A stretch of 64,000 bases of DNA from Procambarus clarkii (Eukaryota > Arthropoda > Malacostraca > Decapoda > Cambaridae): NCBI RefSeq assembly GCF_040958095.1, contig NC_091195.1, positions 27,014,381-27,078,380 on the forward strand, read 5' to 3'. Positions 43,735 to 55,500 of this stretch are shown in pieces (position 1 is the stretch's first letter; the number at the start of each line of letters is the position of its first letter). The notes beneath the pieces are model-generated. The model did not search any database. It saw only the letters and a program-made list of their open reading frames with translations, and was not told the DNA's origin. The position numbers were made by a program, and so were the translations under genes.

Positions 43735-46700
43735 GGCCGGTGTGGCCTGGCCTCGCTCCTGTAGCCTGGCCTCGCTCCTGTAGCCTGGTTCGCTCCTGTA
43801 GCCTGGCCTCGCTCCTGTAGCCTGGCCTCGCTCCTGTAGCCTGGCTCGCTCCTGTAGCCTGGCTCGCTCCTGTAGCCTGGCCTCGCTCCTGTAGCCTGCT
43901 GTAGCCTCGCTCCCCTGGTGTTGCTCCTGTACCCTGCCTCGCTCCCCTGGCCTCGCTCCTGTACCCTGCTGTAGCTCTTGTACCCTGCCTCGCTCCTGTA
44001 CCCTGCTGTAGCCTCGCTCCCCTGGTGTTGCTCCTGTAGCCTGGCCTCGCTCCTGTACCCTGCTGTAGCCTCGCTCCCCTGGTGTTGCTCCTGTAGCTCC
44101 CTGGCCTCGCTCCCCTGGCCTCGCTCCTGTACCCTGCTGTAGCTCTTGTACCCTGCCTCGCTCCTGTACCCTGCTGTAGCTCTTGTACCCTGCCTCGCTC
44201 CTGTACCCTGCTGTAGCCTCGCTCCCCTGGCCTCGCTCCTGTACCCTGCTGTAGCTCTTGTACCCTGCCTCGCTCCTGTACCCTGCTGTAGCCTCGCTCC
44301 TGTACCCTGCTGTAGCCTCGCTCCCCTGGCCTCGCTCCTGTACCCTGCTGTAGCTCTTGTACCCTGCCTCGCTCCTGTACCCTGCTGTAGCCTCGCTCCC
44401 CTGGCCTCGCTCCTGTACCCTGCTGTAGCTCTTGTACCCTGCCTCGCTCCTGTACCCTGCTGTAGCCTCGCTCCCCTGGTGTTGCTCCTGTACCCTGCCT
44501 CGCTCCCCTGGCCTCGCTCCTGTACCCTGCTGTAGCTCTTGTACCCTGCCTCGCTCCTGTACCCTGCTGTAGCCTCGCTCCCCTGGTGTTGCTCCTGTAG
44601 CCTGGCCTCGCTCCTGTACCCTGCTGTAGCCTCGCTCCCCTGGTGTTGCTCCTGTAGCCTGGCCTCGCTCCTGTAGCCTGCTGTAGCCTCGCTCCCCTGG
44701 TGTTGCTCCTGTAGCTCCCTGGCCTCGCTCCTGTACCCTGCTGTAGCCTGGCCTCGCTCCTGTACCCTGCTGTAGCCTGGCCTCGCTCCTGTACCCTGCT
44801 GTAGCCTGGCCTCGCTCCTGTACCCTGCTGTAGCCTGGCCTCGCTCCTGTACCCTGCTGTAGCCTGGCCTCGCTCCTGTACCCTGCTGTAGCCTGGCCTC
44901 GCTCCTGTACCCTGCTGTAGCCTGGCCTCGCTCCTGTACCCTGCTGTAGCCTGGCCTCGCTCCTGTACCCTGCTGTTGCCTGGCCTCGCTCCTGTACCCT
45001 GCTGTAGCCTGGCCTCGCTCCTGTACCCTGCTGTAGCCTGGCCTCGCTCCTGTAGCCTCGCTCCCCTGGTGTTGCTCCTGTACCCTGCTGTAGCTCCTGT
45101 ACCCTGCTGTAGCTCCTGTACCCTGCTGTAGCTCCTGTACCCTGCTGTAGCTCCTGTACCCTGCTGTAGCTCCCTGGCCTCGCTCCTGTACCCTGCTGTA
45201 GCTCCTGTACCCTGCCTCGCTCCCTGGTGTTGCTCCTGTAGCTCCCTGGCCTCGCTCCTGTAGCCTGCCTCACTCCCCTGGTGTTGCTCCTGTAGCCTGG
45301 CCTCGCTACTGTACCTTGCTGTAGCCTCGCTCCCCTGGTGTTGCTCCTGTACTCTGGCCTCGCTCCTGTAGCCTGCTGTACCGTCCTGTACCTTGGCGCA
45401 CCCCGGCTTCGCTCCTGTACCCTGCTGTACCTTGGCGCTCCCCGGCCTTGCTCCTGTACCCTGCTGTACCTTGGCGCTCCCCGGCCTCGTTCCTGTACCC
45501 TCCTGTACCTTGGGGCACCCCCAGCCTCGCTCCTGTACCCTGCTGTACCTTGGCGCACCCCCGGCGTCGCTCCTGTACCCTGCTGTACCTTTACGCTCCC
45601 AAGCCTTGCTACTGTACCCTGGCGCTCCCCGGCCTCGCTCCTGTACCCTACTGTACCTTGCTGTACCCTGGCGCACACCGGCCTCGCTCCTGTACCCTGG
45701 CGCTAACCGGCCTCGCTCCTGTACCCTGGCGCTCACCGGCCTCGCTCCTATACCCTGGCGCTAACCGGCCTCGCTCCTGTACTTTGCTGTACCCTGGCGC
45801 TCCCCGGCCTCGCTCCTGTACCTTGACGCACCCCGGCCTCGCTCCTGTACCTTGACGCTCCCCGGCCTCGCTCCTGTACCCTGCTGTACCTTGCTGTACC
45901 CTGGCTCTCCCCGGCCTCGCTCCTGTACCTTGGCGCTCCCCAGCCTCGCTCCTGTACCTTGGCGCTCACCGGCCTTGCTCCTGTACCCTGCTGTACCTTG
46001 CTGTACCCTGGCTCTCCCCGGCCTCGCTCCGGTACCCTGCTGTACCTTGGCGCTCCCCGGCCTCGATCCTGTACTTTACTGTACCCTGGCGTTCCACGGC
46101 CTCGCTCCTGTACCCTGCTGTACCTTGGCGCTCCCCGGCCATGCTCCTGTACCTTGCTGTACCCTCGCACCCCTGCCTCGCTCCTGTACCCTCGTACCCC
46201 CTGCCTCGCTCCTGAACCTTGGCGCACCCCGGCCTCGCTCATGTACCCTGCTGTACCTTGCTGTACCCTGGTGCTAACCGGCCTAGCTCCTGTACCCTGG
46301 CGCTAACCGGCCTCGCTCCTGTACCCTGGTACTCCCCGGCCTCGCTCCTGTAACCTGCTATACCTTGCTGTTCCCCGGCCTCGCTCCTGTATCTTGCTGT
46401 ACCCTGGCGCACCCCGGCCTTGTTAGTGTACCCTGCTGTACCCTGGCGCTCCTCGGCCTTTCTCCTGTACTCTGGTGCTCTCCGGCCTCGCTCCTGTACC
46501 CTGCTGTACCCTGGCGCTCCCCGGCCTAGCTCCTGTACCCTGGCGCTCCCCGGCCTAGCTCCTTTACCCTGCTGTACCTTTGCGCTCCTCGGCCTCGCTC
46601 CTGTACCTTGCTGTACCCTGGCGCTCCCCGGCCTTCCTCCTGTACCTTGCTGTACCCTGGCGCTCCCCGGCCATGCCCCTGTACCTTGCAGTACCTTGGC

Positions 46701-49700
46701 GCACCTCGGCCTCACTCCTGTACCTTGCTGTACCTTGGCGCTCCTGAGCCTCACTCCTGTACTTTGCTGTACCCTGGCGCTCCCCGGCTATGCTCCTGTA
46801 CCTTGACGCTCCCCGGCCTCGCTCCTGTACCTTGCTGTACCCTGGCGCTCCCCGGCCTTGCTCTTGTACCTTGCTGTACCCTGGCGCTCCCCGGCCATGC
46901 TCCTGTACCTTGCTGTACCCTGGCGCTCCCCAGCCTCGCTCCTGTACCCTGCTGTACCTTGGCGCACCCCGGCGCTACTCCTGTACCCTGCTGTATCTTG
47001 GTGCACCTCGGCCTCGCTCCTGTACCCTGCACTACCTTGCTGTACCCTGGCGCTCCCCGGCCACGCTCCTGTATCCTGCTGTTCCTTGGCGCTCCCCGGC
47101 CTCGCTCCTGTACCCTCGCACCCGTAGCCTTGCTCCTGTACCCTGGTGCACCCCCAGCCTCGCTCATGTACCCTGCTGTAGCCTGGCGATCCCCAGCCTC
47201 GCTCCTGTACCCTGCTGTACCTTGCTGTACCCTAGCGCTCACCGGCCTCACCTCATGTACCCTGCTGTACCTTGCTGTACCCTGGCGCTCCCCGGTCTCG
47301 ATCTTGTACCTTGCTGTACCCTGGCGCTCCCCGGTTCGCTCCTGTACCCTGCTGTACCTTGGCGCTCCTCGACTTCACTCCTGTACCCTACTGTACCTTG
47401 GCGCACCCGGGCCTCGTTCCTGTACCTTGCTGTACCCTCACACCCCGGCCTCGCTTCTGTACCCTCGCAACCCCGGCCTCGCTCCTGTACCCTGGCGCAT
47501 CCCGGCCTCAATCATGTACCCTGCTGCACCTTGCTGTACCCTTGCGCTCCCCGGCCTCACTCCTGTACCCTGCTGTACCTTGTTGTTCCCTGGCCTCGCT
47601 CCTGCACCTTGCTGTACCCTGGCGCTCCCCGGCCTCGCTCCTGTGCCTTGCTGTACCCTGGCGCTCCCCGGCCTCGCTCCTGTACCTTGCTGTACCCTGG
47701 CGCTCCCCGGCCTCGCTCCTGTACTTTGCTGTACCCTGGCGCTCCCAGGCCTCGCTCCTGTACCTTGCTGTACCCTGGCGCTCCCCGGCCTCGATCCTGT
47801 ACCCTGCTGTACCCTGGCGCACTCCGGCCTCGCTCCTGTGCCTTGCTGTACCCTGGCGCTCCCCGGCCTCGCTCCTGTACCTTGCTGTACCCTGGCGCTC
47901 CCCGGCCTCGCTCCTGTACTTTGCTGTACCCTGGCGCTCCCAGGCCTCGCTCCTGTACCCTGCTGTACCCTGTCGCACTCCTGCCTCACTCGTGTACCCT
48001 GCTGTACCCTGGCGCACTCCGGCCTCACTCGTGTACCCTGCTGTACCCTGACGCTCCCCGGCCTCGCTCCTGTACCTTGCTGTACCCTGGCGCTCCCCGG
48101 CCTCGCTCCTGTACCTTGCTGTACCCTGGCGCTCCCAGGCCTCGCTCCTGTACCTTGCTGTACCCTGGCGCTCCCCGGCCTCGATCCTGTACCCTGGCGC
48201 TCCCAGGCCTCACTCGTGTACCCTGCTGTACCCTGTCGCACTCCTGCCTCACTCGTGTACCCTGCTGTACCCTGGCGCACTCCGGCCTCACTCGTGTACC
48301 CTGCTGTACCCTGACGCTCTTCGGCCTCGCTCCTGTACCTTGCTGTACCCTGGCGCTCACCGGCCTCGATCCTGTACCTTGCTGTACCCTGGCGCTCCCC
48401 GGCCTCGATCCTGTACCCTGGCGCTCCCAGGCCTCACTCGTGTACCCTGCTGTACCCTGGCGCACTCCTGCCTCACTCGTGTACCCTGCTGTACCCTGGC
48501 GCACTCCGGCTTCACTCGTGTACCCTGCTGTACCCTGGCGCTCCCCGGCCTCGCTCCTGTACCTTGCTGTACCCTGGCGCTCCCCGGCCTCGCTCCTGTA
48601 CCCTGGCGCTCCCCGGCCTCGCTCCTGTACCCTGGCGCTCCCCGGCCTCGATCCTGTACCCTGGCGCTCCCAGGCCTCACTCGTGTACCCTGCTGTACCC
48701 TGGCGCACTTCTGCCTCACTCGTGTACCCTGCTGTACCCTGGCGCACTCCGGCCTCACTCGTATACCCTGCTGTACCCTGGCGCTCCCCGGCCTCGCTCC
48801 TGTACCCTGGCGCTCCCCGGCCTCGATCCTGTACCCTGGCGCTCCCAGGCCTCACTCGTGTACCCTGCTGTACCCTGGCGCACTCCGGCCTCACTCGTGT
48901 ACCCTGCTGTACCCTGGCGCTCCCCGGCCTCGCTCCTGTACCTTGCTGTACCCTGGCGCTCCCCGGCCTCGCTCCTGTACCTTGCTGTACCCTGGCGCTC
49001 CCCGGCCTCGATCCTGTACCCTGGCGCTCCCAGGCCTCACTCGTGTACCCTGCTGTACCCTGGCGCTCCCCGGCCTCGCTCCTGTACCTTGCTGTACCCT
49101 GGCGCTCCCCGGCCTCGCTCCTGTACCTTGCTGTACCCTGGCGCTCCCCGGCCTCGATCCTGTACCCTAGCGCTCCCAGGCCTCACTCGTGTATCCTGCT
49201 GTACCCTGACGCACTCCGGCCTCACTCCTGTACACTGCTGTACCCTGACGCACTCCTGCCTCACTCCTGTACACTGCTGTACCCTGACGCTCCCCGGCCT
49301 CACTCCTGTACCCTGCTGTACCCTGACGCACTCCTGCCTCACTCGTGTACCCTGCTGTACCCTGGCGCACTCCTGCCTCACTCGTGTACCGCGCTGTACC
49401 CTGACGCACTCCTGCCTCACTCGTGTACCCTGACACACTCCTGCCTCACTCGTGTACCCTGCTGTACCCTGACGCACTCCTGCCTCACTCGTGTACCCTG
49501 CTGTACCCTGACGCACTCCTGCTGTACCCTGACGCACTCCTGCCTCACTCGTGTACCCTGCTGTACCGTGACGCACTCCTGCCTCACTCGTGTACCCTGC
49601 TGTACCCTGACGCACTCCTGCCTCACTCGTGTACCCTGCTGTACCGTGACGCACTCCTGCCTCACTCGTGTACCCTGCTGTACCCTGACGCACTCCTGCC

Positions 49701-49765
49701 TCACTCGTGTACCCTGCTGTACCCTGACCTCCCTCCTTTACCCTCCTCTCCTGTACCCTTCTCTT
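43735..49765. repeat. 6-kb minisatellite of 29-bp and 39-bp units
   Basis: The left part (to about 45.36 kb) is built of CCTGGCCTCGCTCCTGTACC plus CTGCTGTAG (29 bp) and shortened forms. The right part is 39 bp: CCTCGCTCCTGTACCTTGCT plus GTACCCTGGCGCTCCCCGG. Local variants (CTCACTCGTGTACC, GACGCACTCCTG) form homogenised blocks toward the right end. The plus strand is strongly pyrimidine-rich. 39 bp is 13 codons and 3 x 29 bp is 29 codons, so stop-free frames run for hundreds of codons on both strands. No unique sequence occurs inside. Confidence 0.96.
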
Positions 49766-49774
49766 CTGTACCCT

Positions 49775-50030
49775 GTAGGGAGCCGGTCGGCCATGCGGAC
49801 AGCACACTGGACTTGTGATCCTGTGGTCCTGGGTTCGATCCCAGGCGCCGGCGAGAAACAATGGGCAGAGTTTTTTTTCCACCCTATGCCCCTGTTACCT
49901 AGCAGTAAAATAGGTACCTGGGTGTTAGTCAGCTGTCACGGGCTGCTTCCTGGGGGTGGAGGCCTGGTCGAGGACCGGGCCGCGGGGACACTAAAGCCCC
50001 GAAATCATCTCAAGATAACCCTCACTTCTG
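49775..50030 (+). mobile_element. tRNA-derived SINE, family A
   Basis: GAGCCGGTCGGCCATGCGGA head, GGTTCGATCCC B box, body, and tail ATCTCAAGATAACCCTCACT. It marks the right end of the minisatellite. Confidence 0.92.
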
Positions 50031-50074
50031 TTATACTTTAATCTCAATTAGTATTAAGTTTTAGTTTTAGTGTT

Positions 50075-50215
50075 TTTCCTGCCCGAAACGCTTTGCGTAA
50101 TAGTGGCTTTAGGCATTGTATGTACTAGCTCTATCTATAAATGCATCAGTTTGTATCTCACCTTGTATATATGTACTTTACCTGAATAAATACTTCGAAT
50201 TTGAATTATGTCGTA
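50075..50215 (+). mobile_element. LINE or SINE 3' tail fragment
   Basis: CCTGCCCGAAACGCTTTGCG, TAGTGGCTTTAGGCATTGTA and CTTGTATATATGTAC match the tail of SINE family B and of the LINE ending at 39475. No head or coding part is attached. Confidence 0.6.
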
Positions 50216-50489
50216 GTGGTCAAGTAGCTGTGGCAGGCATTCAATTCGAATTCGAAGCGGACTCAACTTATACCTTTGATTTTATTAACCTTACCACTCA
50301 AAGTTTCACATTTTGCCTGAATGTCGTCAAAAGGGAATAAAAAACAATTTCTATAAAATGTAAATATATTTCTCATTAAATATTTCTGTACATGTGAGAT
50401 TAACAACAATACTGGAAAAGATTAAACCTCCCTGGGCTTGAAGCTTCTCCACAGGTATTGAAGAATCTTATGTAAATGCTGCCTTTGTT

Positions 50490-50750
50490 TTTGATAGCCG
50501 ACACGGCACTGTCTAGCGTGGCTTCACTTCAACATTCTATCTTTGATAGCCGACACGGCACTGTCTAGCGTGGCTTCACTTCAACATTCTATCTTTGATA
50601 GCCGACACGGCACTGTCTAGCGTGGCTTCACTTCAACATTCTATCTTTGATAGCCGACACGGCACTGTCTAGCGTGGCTTCACTTCAACATTCTATCTTT
50701 GATAGCCGACACGGCACTGTCTAGCGTGGCTTCACTTCAACATTCTATCC
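50490..50750. repeat. 52-bp tandem repeat, 5 copies
   Basis: Unit TTTGATAGCCGACACGGCAC plus TGTCTAGCGTGGCTTCACTTCAACATTCTATC (in parts); copies are identical. Each unit contains the near-palindrome GCCGACACGGCACTGTC. Confidence 0.95.
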
Positions 50751-52715
50751 ACATAACACACTGCTATCACCATACATAATTGTGTAACATTTTATTTTTG
50801 AAACTTTTAGAGCTATGAAAGTTAGAGAGATGAATCAATCAATATTAACATTTATGACGTTAATTCAAACACCGAAGAAAAATTATCTGTACATGAATTA
50901 ACCCAATTTATATATTACTGAAAATGTTTTACAGTACTTTGATTTCCTTCATCCGATGATCCCTTTCAGTCATTACTGACACTCCACACACTCACAATCC
51001 TGCACCAAGTGATTCAATCTTCCGTAACGTTGTCACGTGTTCTAAACATATGACAAAAATCTATCCCGATAGTGGTCCTCCTCGGATAATTCATGGCTAT
51101 TTACCCACCCACAGTTTACCATAAAAAAATACAAACAGTAGACTGACAGTTTACCAACTGTGAAGCAGTGCTGCAAGAACTATATAAGTGGCTCAGTGCG
51201 CTGTCTTGTCCACATTGATTGCTCACTAAACAAGTTTTAATTTAATTTGCATATTTTTTTTACCTACTTTCACCTGAAAATTCTCACGTGCCTCATTCTG
51301 TCTATGCATTCCAGTTTGTTCGCACAAGTGGCAATTGAGTAATGGTAGTATAACCCAATAATAGTTTTTTAAACACACCAATACAAAGACTATTTTCATA
51401 CAGCATTTGCCACTAATACAGTTGGAATGTCTGGAGAATCTACAAGGTACCAACCTCTACAGGAATGAGTGCTCCCTGAGATGCAAGGAATGAGTGTTTT
51501 CCAAGGTACACATCAAACATTTTCCTAATTCACCAACCTAAAACGAATTTAATTGCACCAGCTTGCTAAAACTGTCCCTGTTCATAAGCTCTGTAATGTT
51601 CAACAATCTTAGAATTTTAAAACCTCTAAAAATATCTCCTTGAACCTATTCCTGACTTGCAAATCCTACGCTCTCTTTTCAACAGTTTTTCGCAACACTC
51701 AATTCACATTACCAATTATCCCAGATATAATAATACCAAACGTTCAACTATTCAATACATTTGAGATTGAAATGTAATACAAATGCACGCAGATATGATC
51801 AAATCCGAATGACCAAAAGCTTTCCACCTCACACGAGATACTGAAGCAACATATCAGTTTGTTATCGAGTGCAGGAGGAGATCCACACGTCCAACTAAAA
51901 CACACAACACTGTGTGGCTAACATAACAGGAGGCAGTATCTACACAGCAAATTCTCAAATGGCCTCTACAAGATCTAATGTTATAGCTTAGAATGGTAAT
52001 AACACCAAGCTTGAGTAGGGCCGTGTTTTGCTGAAATTTGCATTCTTTTCCTGTGTAAACTGACGGCAATCAGTGATGCAGGTTGAAATGGGCATTCTTC
52101 TCAAGCCAATATAGCCTCCAATACATGAAAAATATAATACCTTAAAGAAAACTTACATACACTACACAAATTAGTTTAGTGTAAATCAATATAAGCTCAA
52201 GCAGTTTTAAACATTAATGCTTTATAAAAGAAACAAAAGAACCAATACGTAATATGCCAAAGCATACAAAAAATATATAGTCTAGAAATTAAAACCGGCT
52301 CTGTATACATAACCTGTTTGCTACGTTACCTCTTATCTGGTGTACAACATTTACCTGCTCTCTCCGATATTAAATGCTGCGCTTTGTATAGAAAATTAAT
52401 GTGCAAATGCACACGTGTGTGTGTGTGTGTGTGTTTGTGTGTGTGTGCGTGCGCACACACACGTGGAACATAGTAGCTACACGAGTGAGAGAAACGAGAC
52501 AAAAAAATAGAAGCAATCATGTATGTAATAGATAAAATTACAGACAATCAGACCGAGTCACTGAACCATAAACACAATAAGAAGCCAGATACATACTTGA
52601 GATGAAATAGAACAAACAGCACAGGTAGTAGTTCAGTGGTAGTGAGTTTTAAGATAGATTAAATACACCGGTGGCACACCATGACCCTCGCCTCTTGTCC
52701 AGCTTCAAGGAACAC
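50751..52715. other. Intergenic sequence, nothing recognised
   Basis: AT-rich with a (GT)n/(CA)n tract at about 52417-52462. No ORF with coding character. Confidence 0.5.
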
Positions 52716-52716
52716 A

Positions 52717-52895
52717 TACAGGTTGACCAGACCACACACTAGAAGGTGAAGGGACGACGACGTTCCGGTCCATCCTGGAGCATTCTCAAGTCGACTTGAG
52801 AATGGTCCAGGACGGACCGAAACGTCGTCGTCCCTTCACCTTCTAGTGTGTGGTCTGGTCAACATACTTTAGCCAAGTTATTGTGACTCATCGCC
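52717..52895. repeat. Foldback (palindromic) element, copy 2
   Basis: Arms of about 68 nt (GTTGACCAGACCACACACTA ... GTGTGTGGTCTGGTCAACAT) meet at AAGTCGACTT, with almost no loop. The right flank ACTTTAGCCAAGTTATTGTG matches copy 1. Confidence 0.93.
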
Positions 52896-52899
52896 TGCA

Positions 52900-53707
52900 A
52901 CACATACAGGTAATTGACCAATATTAATTCCACACACACAAGCAAGACTGGCCACAGAGATGGCTTGATAGAACAAACTAGCATGCGGGAGCACATGCAG
53001 CTCAACACAATACAAGGATAAACCACTTCAGGGAGAGTAAAGCAGGAGGAGAATGCACTCGGGACGAAAGTTGTGAAGGAAAACTCCTTATACAAGTTCA
53101 AATCCCAATATGATGATACATTTGTCGATGTGCACATTAGAATCACACGTAATGTTCCACTACACACACACACACAGAAACTATATGCGATAAAAGTGCA
53201 ATAAACATACAGTACGCGAAAGATGGCCGTTTACTGTAAGGAAATTGTGTTCGAAGCACTTTAGTGATTTACTGATCACAATTGAGGAGCATTAGAAGTA
53301 TTTAAACCAGGCCTACACATTTAAGATTAATCAGGCCACTGTTCATTAAATGATCTTTTTATTTTCAAAACAACAAGACTCAGTATGGCATAAAACTAAA
53401 CAGTTTAATTTGTTTAACATACCCAGTCTTCAGCACGAGTTTTAATTAAAACGGACTATTCCTTATGTGGCCTATTATATTTCTTTCAATGACCTGTGTA
53501 CCTGATCAAATACGATTCAAGATGAACAATAATATCTATAAATATCACGGTACTATTTCCTCAACTGTTCCCCCTGGAAATGGGGATTAGTAAATCACAA
53601 AAGTTCTCACCGTCTCAATTCATCGTGGTCATATTGCATGATATATAAATCTTATTGTACACTGTAATCCTACTAGGGTATATATTACATACAGTATACC
53701 AGCATTT

Positions 53708-53778
<71 letters not shown>

Positions 53779-55140
53779 TATCTGCATGGTTATTATATAT
53801 AACACATACTGTACATAAACAGTCGATGTATATATATATATATACACACACTATGAAAAATGGTACATCTGTTGCCAAAAAGATACAACAGATACAGTAT
53901 ACAATCATAGAGAGCGAGACAACAGCAGCAGCATGGTCGGGCTTACCCTTTATCATAAACACTGGATGCATAGAATGATCACATTACAACAAGTAATGAG
54001 CACAACAATTACATTTTATACTGCTAAATAATTATCCCACACCATTACCTTTTCACGTTCAAAACAAAAAATACATAGCTAATGAAAAAAAAAAAAATTA
54101 CAGGTAACAGGATCCTAAATTTCATGCACTTAAGATGACAACTGTAAATAGCGTTCGGGAAGAAATTACAACACTGGGATATGATGGGACGTATAGGCCC
54201 CAGGGTAAACACAGGACCTTGGGGGGGGGGGGGGGGGAAGGTGGGAGGGTGGGGGGTGGGGGAGGGGGAGATGTGAAAGGTTACTTAGCATACAGCATTG
54301 AGGGGGGATCACCCTGTGTGTTCACATTATAATGGTGCCAACTATGTTTATTAATGGGGAAGGGAAGGGGGGGGGATAAGGTAGGGTAACTACGAGGAGA
54401 AAGTGCTAAGCCAGTATGACTATACAGTGGTGGCACTTTACGGGGAGGCAGAAGGCTGCCGACAAGGCAAAAGATGCATACATCTTTCCAGTCACTTATT
54501 CCCCCCCCCCCCCCAACGTAACAAAATCATAATGGTTGTACGTGACATTCAGAGCTGAAACCTTTACCAAAGTAGTATGGAATGTATTATGAGGACATTC
54601 AAATAAATGGTTTAAGATAGAAGTTACAAAGAAATGAGTGATAGTGTAATGCAAGGCTTTGTTATGTCCTGCTCAATTTGTAAATAAATATGGATGGAAC
54701 AATGTTGTGATACTAGCAATTCTCACAAGAAAATGTCAAGGCCAGAAGGCCGTATAGCTCAACAATTAATTATCATTCTTATTAATTATCTTATTATTAT
54801 TATTATTAATTCTCTTATTAATAATATATAATTATCATTATATATTAATTAGTAATTATCATTAAGGATGCCAAAATCAGAAGACATGAAGCAGCTTCAC
54901 CAAAGTGTTTACAGATGAATATATGACTCAAGAGGTACAATGGGAAGTGATGGCTAAGAGAGAGAGATGGATGTTTAGAGCAAAGCTGGATTGGAGTCAC
55001 AGTACATATTGCCATGCCTTACCACTACAGTACTTCCTAGTACAACTAGCAGGCATCAAAAGATTAAAAACAAAATGTTAGAAAGACTAGGGAGTTAGTT
55101 TCTGAAGGCATGAGTAAGGTGGCATAGTTGGACTTGCCTT
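52900..55140. other. Intergenic sequence with simple repeats
   Basis: (TA)n at about 53714-53775 and 53830-53842, a G-rich tract at 54220-54270, a C-run at 54499-54514. No gene seen. Confidence 0.5.
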
Positions 55141-55141
55141 G

Positions 55142-55500
55142 AAAATGTTAGGTTATCTTGAGACGATTTGGGGGCTTAGATAAGCCCCCCCAAGACGATT
55201 TGGGGGCTTAGATAAGCCCCCAAGACGATTTGGGGGCTTAGATAAGCCCCCAAGACGATTTGGGGGCTTAGCGTCCCCGCGGCTCGGTCCTCAACCAGAT
55301 CTCCTTTTTTTGTTACACACCCCCAGGAAGCAGCTGTCTAACTACCAGGTACCTAGTTTTACTGCTAGGTGAACAGGGGTATCAGATTAAAAGAAACTCT
55401 GCCCATTTATTGCCTCCTCCACCGGGGATCGAACCCAGAACCTCAGAACTACAAATCCGAAGCACTGTCCACTCAGGCTGTCAGGCCCCTTCGAGTGTGG
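55142..55500 (-). mobile_element. tRNA-derived SINE, minus orientation, with amplified 3' tail
   Basis: The minus strand has B box GGGTTCGATCCCCGG, CACCTAGCAGTAAAACTAGG, CAGCTGCTTCCTGGGGGTG and GAGGACCGAGCCGCGGGGAC, then AAGCCCCCAAATCGTCTT repeated four times (55142-55275). It is a diverged relative of family A with its terminal unit tandemly duplicated. Confidence 0.8.

Noticed and set aside
43598..45736. 712- and 654-codon minus-strand ORFs (YRSEARLQQGTGARPG repeats)
   Set aside because: 29-bp array read in three frames in turn, with no unique domain or splice context.
46790..50041. 1083-codon plus-strand ORF (GAPRPRSCTLLYP repeats)
   Set aside because: It is the translation of a 39-bp (13-codon) tandem array and then runs into a SINE. 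Other frames and the opposite strand are equally open.
53615..53978. ORFs with (IY)n repeats
   Set aside because: Translation of a (TA)n microsatellite.
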